From positions 1 through 36,955 of IMG/VR virus record IMGVR_UViG_3300042560_001089: a stretch of 36,955 bases of DNA; one strand, given 5' to 3'. A program made the translations under genes and the position numbers. Of the stretch, positions 20,785 through 28,090 are shown piece after piece (the first letter of the stretch is position 1; each line of letters begins with the position of its first letter). This stretch comes from a virus. Below the pieces are notes generated by a model. The model saw nothing but the letters and a program-made list of their open reading frames with translations, did not search any database and was not told the DNA's origin.

Positions 20785-21011
20785 CCATCGCCCTACTCAG
20801 CGAAGCCGCCGAAGCCCGCGCGCAGGAGCTTCGCCGCCAGTCGTACCTTCTGAACGACCTCGGGGGATACGCGGAGGCCGACGCTCTACGGTCGAAGGCG
20901 CGAGACCTTGAGAACACGGCATCTTTCGCACGCCCACAGTTGGTCACGCGGGTGGTGGTGCCGATCAAGTCTTGCTCGTCGTTCGCGATTGATAATGGAG
21001 GAGCGGCATGA
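20781..21011 (+). CDS. Small early protein, 76 aa
   Basis: GTG 20781 overlaps the upstream stop (GTGA), preceded by GGGGGC. It is helical in the first half (EAAEARAQELRRQSYLLNDLGGYAEADALRSKARDLENTA) with a more hydrophobic C-terminus. No family recognised. Confidence 0.66.
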   Translation: MTIALLSEAAEARAQELRRQSYLLNDLGGYAEADALRSKARDLENTASFARPQLVTRVVVPIKSCSSFAIDNGGAA

Positions 21012-21295
21012 CGTTTAGTGTGGGGCAGAAGGTGGTTTGCGTGGATGCCGCCGTGAAGGATGGCTGTTATCGCCTTCCTGGTCATGATCTGCGTGTTGGC
21101 GCGATCTATACGATACACGGGTTCACGACGGCCCGCAGTGGTCACGAGAACGTAGAGCTGGCGGAGTTGCCGAAGCCGAACGGGTTTCTCGCCTCCCGCT
21201 TCCGCCCCCTCATCGACACCACCAAGCAGGTAGAGGCGATCAAGTCTCTCATTGCCCCGATATTCGAGGGCAAGGAAGTGGAGCTGGTCCGATGA
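21008..21295 (+). CDS. Conserved early protein, 95 aa
   Basis: ATG 21008 (ATGA). The pattern SVGQKVVCVDAAVKDGCYRLPGHDLRVGAIYTIHGFTTARSG...VELAELPKP.GFLASRFRPLIDT is characteristic of a common phage small-protein group with an SH3-like or beta-barrel look ('kG.iYTI...'). Its function is unknown. It is ATGA-coupled at both ends. Confidence 0.74.
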   Translation: MTFSVGQKVVCVDAAVKDGCYRLPGHDLRVGAIYTIHGFTTARSGHENVELAELPKPNGFLASRFRPLIDTTKQVEAIKSLIAPIFEGKEVELVR

Positions 21296-21570
21296 CCGAA
21301 GATGAAGCGAAAACCAAGTGGTGCCCGGCAGTGCGCTGGGCCGACGGTTGGTTTAACCGCCCCAAGGGTAGCGAACACGCGCGCTGCATCGCATCGGAGT
21401 GCATGGCGTGGCGGGCAACAACCGAACAGATGGTCAAGAGCACAAGCCAATCTGGCGATCTACGTGCCATGGTTGGCCGCGATGGCTGGCGATTGGCGAA
21501 TGGCGACCACGCCTACGCAGTGACCATTGAGCGAGACACGGGCTACTGCGGACTGGCAGGCAAGCCATGA
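21292..21570 (+). CDS. Cys-containing early protein, 92 aa
   Basis: ATG 21292 (ATGA). It starts TEDEAKTKWCPAVRWADG and has RCIASECMAWR; the spaced Cys residues (WCP, RCIASEC) suggest a small zinc-binding site. This N-terminal pattern recurs in phage proteins. DNA or protein binding is possible; no function assigned. Confidence 0.72.
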   Translation: MTEDEAKTKWCPAVRWADGWFNRPKGSEHARCIASECMAWRATTEQMVKSTSQSGDLRAMVGRDGWRLANGDHAYAVTIERDTGYCGLAGKP

Positions 21571-21794
21571 TCTGCACATTGATCATCTGCGCCCTCATCG
21601 CCGGTTCCGGTACGTGCGACCGCGACAAGACTCCCGAGATTGTCGATTACCCCGCGATAACTCGGGCGACGGATTGCCAAGACTTCGGCGCGTTCATCCG
21701 GTCGGGCGGTCTGCCGATACCCGGGAACTTCAAGATCATGCGGGCAGAGATGATCCAGGCGCCCCAACCGCAAACCGCACAGGAGCCGAAATGA
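21567..21794 (+). CDS. Small possibly exported protein, 75 aa
   Basis: ATG 21567 (ATGA). Residues 1-16 (MICTLIICALIAGSGT) are hydrophobic and could serve as a short signal or anchor, though no basic residue precedes them. The rest is polar, ending in a Pro/Gln tail. The location is uncertain. Confidence 0.62.
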   Translation: MICTLIICALIAGSGTCDRDKTPEIVDYPAITRATDCQDFGAFIRSGGLPIPGNFKIMRAEMIQAPQPQTAQEPK

Positions 21795-22018
21795 ACGGAA
21801 GTTTCCAGATCAAGGCCGCTGACAAGATGGACGCGGTTCTGACGCTTACCGGCCCCGTTGGGGACTTCCGCGCCCTCGCAAAGCACATTCGCGCGATGGT
21901 GCCGGACGGTGACCTCGTGGCGTGGCCGGTATGCAACCTGCTGCGACAGATCGACGACATGGTGCGCATGGCAGAGAAGTCATTCTTTGCTGCTAGTGAA
22001 GAGGAGCCGCGCCGATGA
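21791..22018 (+). CDS. Small early protein, 75 aa
   Basis: ATG 21791 (ATGA), with AGGAG upstream; a longer ORF beginning at 21527 runs in the wrong frame through two upstream genes. The sequence FQIKAADKMDAVLTLTGPVGDFRALAKHIRAM...AWPVCNLLRQIDDMVRMAEKSFF has an alternating beta then helix look. Function unknown. Confidence 0.66.
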   Translation: MNGSFQIKAADKMDAVLTLTGPVGDFRALAKHIRAMVPDGDLVAWPVCNLLRQIDDMVRMAEKSFFAASEEEPRR

Positions 22019-22206
22019 TCGACTACAAGCACCACTCGGTAGCAAGGGCGAACAAGTTCCGCGAGGCCCCCGATGCGTTTGTCGGCTCGTACCTTCTCGG
22101 ATTCCGCGACGAGACAAACGGCAAGATGGCGGCGGGATCGGCGGTTGAGAAGGCCGTCTGGCATTGGCTCATTCACGAAATGGAGACGCCCCATGTCGGC
22201 ACTTGA
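22015..22206 (+). CDS. Small early protein, 63 aa
   Basis: ATG 22015 (ATGA). The product (MIDYKHHSVARANKFREAPD then AFVGSYLLGFRDETNGKMAAGSAVEKAVWHWLIHE) resembles the N-terminal part of PD-(D/E)XK exonuclease-like proteins (fixed 'aGtavH'-type segment), but the catalytic part is absent at this length. It could be a remnant or a short independent protein. It overlaps the next gene by 14 nt. Confidence 0.6.
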   Translation: MIDYKHHSVARANKFREAPDAFVGSYLLGFRDETNGKMAAGSAVEKAVWHWLIHEMETPHVGT

Positions 22207-22744
22207 TATCGCCCTTGCGGAGTTCGACGCCACGATGGCTGGAGAAGTCACGAAAGAGCGTGACGACCTCGCCTGTATTCTAGAGCAGGCAAAACTGGCG
22301 CTAGCACCCTTCGGGAAGCCTTTAACGTACCAAGCCCCCGTCAGACTGGCTCCAGGCGAGCGGTTCGGCCTTCGCTATGGCGTGATCGGATACACAGATT
22401 TCGGATACGACGCATTCGACGTTGACCTAAAGGTTACTTGGGCGATGCCGTCGAAGCCGAAGTTCTCGCATGTGTGTCAGGTCGGCACCTACAGCAAGTT
22501 GCGCGGGGATAAGCCGCAACGGCTTTGCTATGTGACCCCGAAGAAGCACGCAATTTACGAGTTGTCGCCCGAAGAGTTGGATATGGGCTGGCGCACCACG
22601 TTTGCGACGTGGAAGCGAATTGAAACGATGTTGAGCATCATCGAGACGCCCGCCGACGCGACCAGCCTTTACCCGCTGAACCTCGATTCTTTCTATTGGA
22701 GTGAAACCACTAAAGCAAAAGCCATGAAGGCTTGGGGGATTTAA
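22193..22744 (+). CDS. Hypothetical protein, 183 aa
   Basis: ATG 22193 lies in the end of the upstream gene; a longer form from 22073 runs through that gene and was rejected. The N-terminal helix (ALDIALAEFDATMAGEVTKERDDLACILEQAKLAL) precedes a beta-rich middle (FGLRYGVIGYTDFGYDAFDVDLKVTW) and a C-terminal helical part. It is coupled to the annealing-protein gene (TAATG). No family recognised. Confidence 0.7.
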   Translation: MSALDIALAEFDATMAGEVTKERDDLACILEQAKLALAPFGKPLTYQAPVRLAPGERFGLRYGVIGYTDFGYDAFDVDLKVTWAMPSKPKFSHVCQVGTYSKLRGDKPQRLCYVTPKKHAIYELSPEELDMGWRTTFATWKRIETMLSIIETPADATSLYPLNLDSFYWSETTKAKAMKAWGI

Positions 22745-23520
22745 TGGAAACCGCAATCGCCACATCTACACCGGACGCCACCGCTATCGAGCAAGTCTTG
22801 ATTGGCGGCGACCTGTCGAAACTGACGCCCGACCAGCGCCTTGTTTATTACAAGAACGTCTGCGAAAGCGTCGGCCTCAATCCGCTGACGAAGCCGTTTG
22901 ACTATCTCACGCTGAATAGCAAGTTGGTCCTGTACGCCAAGCGGGACGCGACTGACCAGCTTCGGAAAATCCACGGCGTTTCGCTTCGCATCACGGCGAG
23001 GGACACCATCGAGGGTGTGTACGTCGTCACGGCATCGGCAAGCGACAAGCACGGGCGCGTGGACGAAAGCACCGGAGCCGTGAATATCGCCAGCCTCAAG
23101 GGCGACAATCTGGCGAACGCGCTAATGAAGGCGGAAACGAAGGCCAAGCGCCGCGTCACGCTTTCGATCTGCGGCCTCGGGATGCTCGATGAAACGGAAA
23201 TCGAGACGATCCCGGACGCTGCCCGCGTGTCGGAAGTCATACCGCCCGCCAATCCCGCGCCGATGAAGGCGAAACTTGCCGCCGTCACAAGCAAGGTCAA
23301 GGTGGCCGAGCCGAAGCCCGAGGAGCCGCAACAGGTCAACCCCGAGGCGCTGAAACTCGCCGCCGACATGATCCGCAAGGAATTGGAAAATTCCCCGGAC
23401 CAGATGGCGGTTGACGAAACCTTCGCGCACCACGCGACAACCCTCGACGCGATCCAGAAGGCAAGCGCGAAACTCTACGCCTGGACGGTCGGCAATCACA
23501 AACAGACGGAGGCCGCATAA
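22744..23520 (+). CDS. Putative single-strand annealing protein (RecT/Red-beta-like)
   Basis: A 258-aa protein starting at ATG 22744 (TAATG); the in-frame GTG upstream is not needed. The core is GGDLSKLTPDQRLVYYKNVCESVGLNPLTKPFDYLTLNSKLVLYAKRDATDQLRKIHGVSL, followed by IEGVYVVTASASDKHGRVDESTGAVNIASLKGDNLANALMKAETKAKRRVTLSICGLGMLDE. 'GLNPLT.PFDY' and the conserved KAETKAKRR near residue 130 are seen in a family of phage annealing-type proteins. A Pro/Lys linker and a C-terminal helical part follow. The next gene is SSB-like, as expected for a recombination pair. Assignment is moderate; no comparison was possible. Confidence 0.62.
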   Translation: METAIATSTPDATAIEQVLIGGDLSKLTPDQRLVYYKNVCESVGLNPLTKPFDYLTLNSKLVLYAKRDATDQLRKIHGVSLRITARDTIEGVYVVTASASDKHGRVDESTGAVNIASLKGDNLANALMKAETKAKRRVTLSICGLGMLDETEIETIPDAARVSEVIPPANPAPMKAKLAAVTSKVKVAEPKPEEPQQVNPEALKLAADMIRKELENSPDQMAVDETFAHHATTLDAIQKASAKLYAWTVGNHKQTEAA

Positions 23521-23521
23521 C

Positions 23522-23779
23522 ATGGGCTATGAGACAAAAGACATGACGGGTTCGATCTTCGCTAACGAAAAGAAGGCGAAGGACACGCACCCCGACCGCA
23601 CCGGATCGTGCGTCATCGACGGGACCGAGTATTGGGTTTCCGGCTGGCTCAAGAAAACGAAAGACGGCAAGCCGTTCCTCTCGCTGTCGTTCAAGCCGAA
23701 AGATACCGAGACGAAGCCCAAGGATGGCGGACTGTCGGGCAAGACGACGGTTGACGATCTCGGGGACATCCCGTTCTGA
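23522..23779 (+). CDS. Small SSB-like protein
   Basis: An 85-aa protein starting at ATG 23522. The sequence GYETKDMTGSIFANEKKAKDTHPDRTGSCVIDGTEYWVSGWLKKTKDGKPFLSLSFKPKDTE is a phage small-SSB pattern. The end TTVDDLGDIPF is an acidic, Phe-terminated tail like those of SSB proteins that recruit partners. It probably binds ssDNA together with the annealing protein upstream. The next gene overlaps by TGATG. Confidence 0.75.
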   Translation: MGYETKDMTGSIFANEKKAKDTHPDRTGSCVIDGTEYWVSGWLKKTKDGKPFLSLSFKPKDTETKPKDGGLSGKTTVDDLGDIPF

Positions 23780-24111
23780 TGACCCTCCCCCGCAAGATCG
23801 AACGACAGCCGCGCTTCAACATGGCGAAGCGCATCCGCTCACCGGGGCACCTCGCCTTTGTCCGCGAGCACGGTTGCTGCGTTCCGTCCTGCGGGGGAAT
23901 GCCTATCGAGGCCGCGCACGTAAGGACGGGTACGCAAGCGGGAGTTGGCATCAAACCTGACGACTGCTGGGCAATCTCGCTTTGCTCAACGCACCACCGC
24001 GAGCAGCACCAGATAGGCGAGCGGGCATTCGAGATAAAGCACGGAATCGACATGAAGGCACTTGCGCGGGAGTTCGCCGCCAAGTCGCCCAAGCTCAAGG
24101 GGAAGCGATGA
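23779..24111 (+). CDS. HNH-like protein (DUF968/NinX-type)
   Basis: A 110-aa protein starting at ATG 23779 (TGATG). The sequence GHLAFVREHGCCVPSC.GMPIEAAHVRTGTQAGVGIKPDDCWAISLCSTHHREQHQIGERAF shows paired Cys (residues near 33-38), an AAHVR motif with catalytic-type His, and C..HHREQH. This is the HNH/zinc layout of DUF968 proteins, which are commonly encoded next to recombination genes. It may cut branched DNA or act as a structure-specific nuclease. Activity is inferred from the family. Confidence 0.78.
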   Translation: MTLPRKIERQPRFNMAKRIRSPGHLAFVREHGCCVPSCGGMPIEAAHVRTGTQAGVGIKPDDCWAISLCSTHHREQHQIGERAFEIKHGIDMKALAREFAAKSPKLKGKR

Positions 24112-24245
24112 CCGATCAATTTTGGACGTGGTTCTTCACGTATCCGCCGGGCGTCGGCTTTGCCCCGTGGGAAATCGTCTGGTACGTCGCAACGTACATC
24201 GGCGGGTTTGCGGTTCTGATTTGGATCGAAGGCCGCAAGTCATGA
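24108..24245 (+). CDS. Small membrane protein, 45 aa
   Basis: ATG 24108 (ATGA). It contains FWTWFFTYPPGVGFAPWEIVWYVATYIGGFAVLIWIEGRKS, with one clear transmembrane helix (about residues 18-38) and several aromatic residues. Function unknown; early membrane peptides can act in superinfection exclusion or host effects. Confidence 0.66.
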   Translation: MTDQFWTWFFTYPPGVGFAPWEIVWYVATYIGGFAVLIWIEGRKS

Positions 24246-24685
24246 CCGACCTAGCCGCCATCGATGCTGAATTTGTCGATTTCAAGCTGATCAAGGGCCG
24301 CAAGGTCGTTGTGATCTGCCTCGAAATCCCGCTTGAGAAGGCCGACAGGGCGCTTGCCGTGCTTGGGGGCATACCGAACCCCGCAGAGTCACGGTACGTC
24401 GCCGTAGCGCGATTGGAAACGCAACCGGCGAAGGTCGAGAAGCCCAAGGGACCGACACCCTCTCAAAGGGCTTGGGCGCTGTGTCAGTCGGGGCGGTTCC
24501 AGTCTTGGCTCTTTCGGAACACGCCAAGCGACAACGCTTATGACATGGCCCCATCGGCGGAAGAAACGGCAAGCGCATTGCGCTACCGTCTTGGGGTTAA
24601 GTCGCGAGGCGAGTTGGACACGAACCCCGAAGCCCGCGCCCGCTTTGAAACCCTCGAACGCGAATACCAGGAAGCACACCGATGA
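24242..24685 (+). CDS. Conserved phage early protein, 147 aa
   Basis: ATG 24242 (ATGA). The N-terminal half (DFKLIKGRKVVVICLEIPLEKADRALAVLGGIPNPAESRYVAVARLE) is a compact beta-alpha unit that I recognise from early operons of alphaproteobacterial phages. The C-terminal half has WALCQSGRFQSWLFRN and ETASALRYRLGVKSRGELDT. Function unknown. The family is often beside recombination genes. Confidence 0.72.
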   Translation: MTDLAAIDAEFVDFKLIKGRKVVVICLEIPLEKADRALAVLGGIPNPAESRYVAVARLETQPAKVEKPKGPTPSQRAWALCQSGRFQSWLFRNTPSDNAYDMAPSAEETASALRYRLGVKSRGELDTNPEARARFETLEREYQEAHR

Positions 24686-25506
24686 CCGAGAGACTTAGCC
24701 CAAGCCAGTGGCGCGACCTTGCGACGTTCTGGGCCTATTGGGTCGGGGACGCAAAGGTATCGAAGATGATGATGGATCACGCGGGACATATGGAGGCCGA
24801 ATCCGCGAAGGACGGCAAGACGCGCGTTGTCGGCGGCGGGGGCGCACACAGCGGCGTTATGGCGTACGCAAGCGAAGGTCCGGGCAGCGCCGACGCTCGC
24901 AAGTGCCGGGCATGCGGGGCATCCGATGGGGATATGTGCGGCATGTTTGGACAAACACCCCGACCCGACGATTGCCTTGCGTCGTACAAGCCCGCCCCTG
25001 CCGCCGACGATCTGGTGGTGTTTCTGCGGGGCAGATACCAGCAACACTGTACGCTAGCCGCCGACCGCATCGAGGCGCTGACAAAAGAGGAGGCACGCCT
25101 GACCGGAATATACCGTGAAGCCGTGCAGAGCAGCCAGCGTTGGCAGGAACGTGCGCTGAAAGCCGAGGCCCGCGTGGCTGAGTTGGATGCGTCATCCGGC
25201 GAGTTGACGCAAGCTGCGTTAGATGCACGGTTCTCAATTGAGCAACTGGAGGAGGACAAGACGGCGCTACAGGCCCGCGTGGCTGATCTTGAGCGTGACA
25301 AACAAATCCTGCAAGGCCGCGATCCTTTGGCACAGGCCCGCGTGGCGCGGCTGACGAGACTTGGGCGGCAGATGCTTGGCGAAACCTACGTCACAACCGA
25401 TAGCCGTCCGAACGTGGCCGTGGGTCGCCCGACTGTGTTGGTCGATTATGACGCCGCGCTCGCCATGTGGGATGCTCTGATAGCGGAGGCCAACGATGCC
25501 GGATGA
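24682..25506 (+). CDS. Hypothetical protein with Cys cluster and coiled coil
   Basis: A 274-aa protein starting at ATG 24682 (ATGA). Residues around 74-100 (KCRACGASDGDMCGMFGQ..RPDDC) form a zinc-ribbon-like cluster. From about residue 130 a long coiled coil begins (KEEARLTGIYREAVQSSQRWQERALKAEARVAELDASSG), with heptad units ARVAEL, ARVADL and ARVARL encoded by a 13-bp direct repeat. The C-terminus resembles phage Lysozyme-region 'Ea'-type proteins only weakly. Function unknown. Confidence 0.68.
   Translation: MTERLSPSQWRDLATFWAYWVGDAKVSKMMMDHAGHMEAESAKDGKTRVVGGGGAHSGVMAYASEGPGSADARKCRACGASDGDMCGMFGQTPRPDDCLASYKPAPAADDLVVFLRGRYQQHCTLAADRIEALTKEEARLTGIYREAVQSSQRWQERALKAEARVAELDASSGELTQAALDARFSIEQLEEDKTALQARVADLERDKQILQGRDPLAQARVARLTRLGRQMLGETYVTTDSRPNVAVGRPTVLVDYDAALAMWDALIAEANDAG
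25166..25346. repeat. AGGCCCGCGTGGC direct repeats inside the coiled-coil gene
   Basis: The 13-mer AGGCCCGCGTGGC occurs at 25166-25178, 25271-25283 and 25334-25346. Spacings are 105 and 63 bases, both multiples of 21 (one heptad). They encode heptad-repeat segments (ARVA) of the coiled coil, so most likely result from internal duplication. Confidence 0.75.
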
Positions 25507-25714
25507 ACTGTACACCTGTGATTGGCGTTGTCCGCCGGTCGAGCCTGAACCAGTCGGCTTCACGCTGGCCGACGTGCGGCGGTTGTACATGCGCCTGTGG
25601 CTGAGACACGCCCACGAGGGACACCCCGCGCCGGATGTGCCGTGGTCTGCCGAGGATGACGCCGCGTTACGCGCGTGCGCTTCTGTTGTCAAGGAGAAGA
25701 ACGATGCCAAGTGA
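25496..25714 (+). CDS. Small early protein, 72 aa
   Basis: ATG 25496 overlaps the upstream gene by 11 nt. It contains TCDWRCPPVEPEPVGFTLADVRRLYMRLWLRHAHEGHPAPDVPWSAEDDAALRAC, with two Cys and a helical core. No family recognised. Confidence 0.66.
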   Translation: MPDELYTCDWRCPPVEPEPVGFTLADVRRLYMRLWLRHAHEGHPAPDVPWSAEDDAALRACASVVKEKNDAK

Positions 25715-26369
25715 CACCGCAGAGCCGAGCGACGAGGCGCTGATCGACATGTGGCGTCACGAGGAATGGGAGGTGGCGTGTGCCGCACGCGACACACTCC
25801 GCGCCCGCCTCGCGTCGAATGCCGAAGCCCTCGCCAAGGCGCAAGCCAACAACGAGCGCAACCTACGCCTTCGCCGCGAGGAAGAGGACAAGGTGGATGC
25901 GCTTAAGGTCGCTCTGGCCGAGTGCAGCGCCGCGCTCCAACCGCAGGGGCCGACGACTAACCCACACCACGGAGGCAAGGTGTACCCGTCGCTTGACGCG
26001 CAAAATCCCACGACGGATGACGCGGCGGTGCTGGATGAATACGAGAAGGCGATTTCCTCGTTCCGAACCAGCTTCACGCAGGAAGATATTGAGGCGTCTC
26101 AGGATTGGTACAACGACACCCGCGCAGCCGTCCTCGCCCGCATGTCCGCAGCAGAGTGGAAGCGCGAGCTAGTCCACAAGACGATTGCAAAGACCTTACA
26201 GAACCACCGCCTGCAATACTCCGGCGATGGCGACGGCGGCCACTATCCGCTGCTGGACGCCTTGACGCCCGAGGGTGAAACCGTCGCAGTCGGCCAAGAA
26301 GAAATCGAATTGCTGACCGACGCGATATACCTCGATTTGCTCGCCGCCGCCCCTACGGAGGTCAAATGA
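25704..26369 (+). CDS. Hypothetical coiled-coil protein, 221 aa
   Basis: ATG 25704 overlaps the upstream stop; AAGGAG lies just before it. The first 90 residues are charged helix (ACAARDTLRARLASNAEALAKAQANNERNLRLRREEEDKVDALKVALAEC). The rest contains VLDEYEKAISSFRTSFTQEDIEASQDWYNDTRAAVLARM and a terminal AIYLDLLAAAP helix. Function unknown. Confidence 0.66.
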   Translation: MPSDTAEPSDEALIDMWRHEEWEVACAARDTLRARLASNAEALAKAQANNERNLRLRREEEDKVDALKVALAECSAALQPQGPTTNPHHGGKVYPSLDAQNPTTDDAAVLDEYEKAISSFRTSFTQEDIEASQDWYNDTRAAVLARMSAAEWKRELVHKTIAKTLQNHRLQYSGDGDGGHYPLLDALTPEGETVAVGQEEIELLTDAIYLDLLAAAPTEVK

Positions 26370-26491
26370 CCGCCCAGCAACCGAAGAAAGGCAAGCCGCT
26401 AAAGGTCGTCGCATCCCGTAAGCGCAAGCCCTTGTGGAAGATCAGGAAGGAAATGAAGGTGCCGGACGCCTGCCGTGAGGACAAGACATGA
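26366..26491 (+). CDS. Small basic protein, 41 aa
   Basis: ATG 26366 overlaps the upstream stop (ATGA), and the stop at 26489-26491 overlaps the next ATG. The product begins MTAQQPKKGKPLKVVASRKR and continues KPLWKIRKEMKVPDACREDKT. It has high Lys/Arg content and may bind nucleic acid. The perfect fit in the coupled operon supports it. Confidence 0.65.
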   Translation: MTAQQPKKGKPLKVVASRKRKPLWKIRKEMKVPDACREDKT

Positions 26492-26694
26492 CGCGCTATC
26501 CAGAAAGAAAGCTCGTTTCCCCCGCCCTGTCGTCGTCGGGTAAGCGTGTGTCATTGCCGCGCGCGGGAACGAAAAGCTATCCGCTCGTCTGGCCGGACGG
26601 GCGCGACCCAACCGGATCGGAGATTTGCGGCGAGGTCGTCTACGAGATCGATCACGCAAGGGGTGTGGCTGTGATTATCGAGGTGAGGAAATGA
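26488..26694 (+). CDS. Small early protein, 68 aa
   Basis: ATG 26488 (ATGA). It contains YPERKLVSPALSSSGKRVSLPRAGTKSYPLVWPDGRDPTGSEICGEVVYEIDHARGVAVIIEV, with a beta-rich C-terminal half. It is the last full-size gene of the right operon. Function unknown. Confidence 0.68.
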   Translation: MTRYPERKLVSPALSSSGKRVSLPRAGTKSYPLVWPDGRDPTGSEICGEVVYEIDHARGVAVIIEVRK

Positions 26695-26780
26695 CGCAGC
26701 CGCGCTTTATGCGCCCCTACCGCGACAGGCTCTTAATGGTCTCGTCTTTCGCCTTAGACGACGCGGACGATCCGAAGTAA
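26691..26780 (+). CDS. Possible 29-aa peptide at the operon end
   Basis: ATG 26691 overlaps the upstream stop (ATGA) with AGGTGAGGA before it, like all preceding junctions. The product begins MTQPRFMRPYRDRLLMVSSF. It would overlap the end of the opposing holin gene by 64 nt, so it may be chance. Confidence 0.3.
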   Translation: MTQPRFMRPYRDRLLMVSSFALDDADDPK

Positions 26781-27244
26781 TAAGAAATAACCTGATCCGC
26801 CTTGGCCGAGACGTAGCCTATGAGTGTGCCGGTTAGCGTGGCCGTCATCGGGTCTTTCAGCCCGTCAACGTAGCCCGCGAGCACCATGTAGACGGTGCCA
26901 AGGAAGCCCCCGACAACCACGGCGGCGAGTACGCGGGGCGTCCAGTCCTTGACCTTCTCTTCCCGTTTGCGGGCGCTGTCCCTGTCCCCTGCTGCAACGG
27001 CCTCTCGGTCTAAGCCGAGCTTTTCCATAGCCTCCGCGTGCCGGTTGTCTTCGGCTTTCAGAGCGAGCAGTTGTTCCGGCGTGGCATTCTGAACCGCTTT
27101 CGCGATCTGTGCTTCCGAAGAACCGCCATCGAGGCCGAACACCGCCAGAATTGCGGATATGGCCGTGCCCGCGAGGGGACCGCCAAGCATGGTTCCGAGA
27201 GTGGGGGCGACGGTCGAAACTGCGGCTTTCCAGTCGAAGGCCAT
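26717..27244 (-). CDS. Holin, GTA_holin_3TM type
   Basis: A 175-aa protein starting at ATG 27244. The sequence WKAAVSTVAPTLGTMLGGPLAGTAISAILAVFGLDG, followed by EAQIAKAVQNATPEQLLALKAEDNRHAEAMEKLGLD and DRDSARKREEKVKDWTPRVLAAVVVGGFLGTVYMVLAGYV, is the GTA_holin_3TM pattern. Membrane segments are about 12-36, 103-124 and 132-150. It should form holes or carry the endolysin across the inner membrane. It is the last gene of the lysis cluster. Confidence 0.88.
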   Translation of the reverse strand: MAFDWKAAVSTVAPTLGTMLGGPLAGTAISAILAVFGLDGGSSEAQIAKAVQNATPEQLLALKAEDNRHAEAMEKLGLDREAVAAGDRDSARKREEKVKDWTPRVLAAVVVGGFLGTVYMVLAGYVDGLKDPMTATLTGTLIGYVSAKADQVISYYFGSSASSKAKDETIKSLSR

Positions 27245-27310
27245 CTTGATCTAGTCCTTATGTGTTATACGCAAATCCGTATATCTGCGGGTTATGCGCG
27301 AGCGCGTATA

Positions 27311-27703
27311 TCAGCCGTACGACCACAGCGTCGGTCTCGGCTGCATCGCCGCCGCAGGGCACGTATCAAGGTGAACGAACCGCCCCGCGTGTGGCCCGTG
27401 CTGCTTCACCCCTACCCCGGTGAAACCGAGGTCCAGCGCCAGCCCGATAAGCCTCAGAGCGTCACCGCCCGTTATGGCTACGTCCACCGCCCGGCCCTGT
27501 ACGTGCGCCCCTGACGTGCCCTTGTTCGCTTCTACTGGGTGCGTCTTGTCCCGGTATCCCGACGTGATGACCATCGGATGATTGAACCGCTCCCGAAGGC
27601 GGATCAGTCTTTCCATGAACGCGGGGTCCATCTCGCATTTGCCGGTGTGCTTGCAGGCGAGTTCGGCGCGAGAAAAATATTTGTTTGCGGGGAAGTCGGT
27701 CAC
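27311..27703 (-). CDS. Endolysin, D-Ala-D-Ala carboxypeptidase-like (peptidase M15)
   Basis: A 130-aa protein, GTG start 27703 (GTGA overlap with the upstream gene, GGAAG before it). It has the M15_3 zinc signature: MVITSGYRD, then GTSGAHVQGRAVDVAI with the first His and Asp, and GRFVHLDT with the last His. The N-terminal part (NKYFSRAELACKHTGKCEMDPAFMERLIRLRE) is typical of this endolysin type. It should cut the peptide cross-links of peptidoglycan. No signal peptide, so release needs the holin. Confidence 0.9.
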   Translation of the reverse strand: MTDFPANKYFSRAELACKHTGKCEMDPAFMERLIRLRERFNHPMVITSGYRDKTHPVEANKGTSGAHVQGRAVDVAITGGDALRLIGLALDLGFTGVGVKQHGPHAGRFVHLDTCPAAAMQPRPTLWSYG

Positions 27704-27900
27704 AGTTCTTCCTTCAGCGACTTGTCGAGATATCCAGAGAGGATGGCGAGTTCCATCAGGGACGAAGCCCAGTACGTGTAAACGCCGCCGTCCTTGTGCA
27801 TGTAGGACACGGCAATGGCTTCGATGTTCTCGCGGTCGGCGTGGAGTTCTTCGATAAGGTCGGACGCGACGGCACGCTTGAGCTTCACAACGTCACCCAC
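27700..27900 (-). CDS. Small lysis-cluster protein, 66 aa
   Basis: GTG 27900 with GGAGG 8 nt upstream. The product includes GDVVKLKRAVASDLIEELHADRENIEAIAVSYMHKDGGVYTYWASSLMELAILSGYLDKSLKE, a helical-beta pattern common to small phage proteins of the lysis region. No membrane segment. Function unknown. Confidence 0.68.
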   Translation of the reverse strand: MGDVVKLKRAVASDLIEELHADRENIEAIAVSYMHKDGGVYTYWASSLMELAILSGYLDKSLKEEL

Positions 27901-28090
27901 GCTTGCGCCTCCGCTTTTTCTTCGTCTGTCCCGGTGTTATGTCGAAGCCCAACGGCCCCCTGAAAGGTTCGTAGGGCTTGCCGGGCGGGTCTTTGTCCGA
28001 GAGTTGCGATATATGCCCCATGCCGAAATGACCGAGATGCCACGCCCATTCGGGGTCGTTGTCGTCATCATCGGCGCGGCGCTTAGGCAT
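27893..28090 (-). CDS. Small charged protein, 65 aa
   Basis: ATG 28090 overlaps the upstream gene by 8 nt. It is rich in Asp (DDDDND) at the start, then HLGHFGMGHISQL and a strongly basic C-terminus (TKKKRRRKRG). It might bind nucleic acid or membrane phosphates. No family recognised. Confidence 0.58.
   Translation of the reverse strand: MPKRRADDDDNDPEWAWHLGHFGMGHISQLSDKDPPGKPYEPFRGPLGFDITPGQTKKKRRRKRG

Noticed and set aside
27245-27310. Short repeats (cgcgagcgcg and tacgcaaatccgtat-like) before the holin gene
   Set aside because: No stem with T tract and no clear promoter; too short to call beyond a spacer with the holin ribosome site AAGGA.
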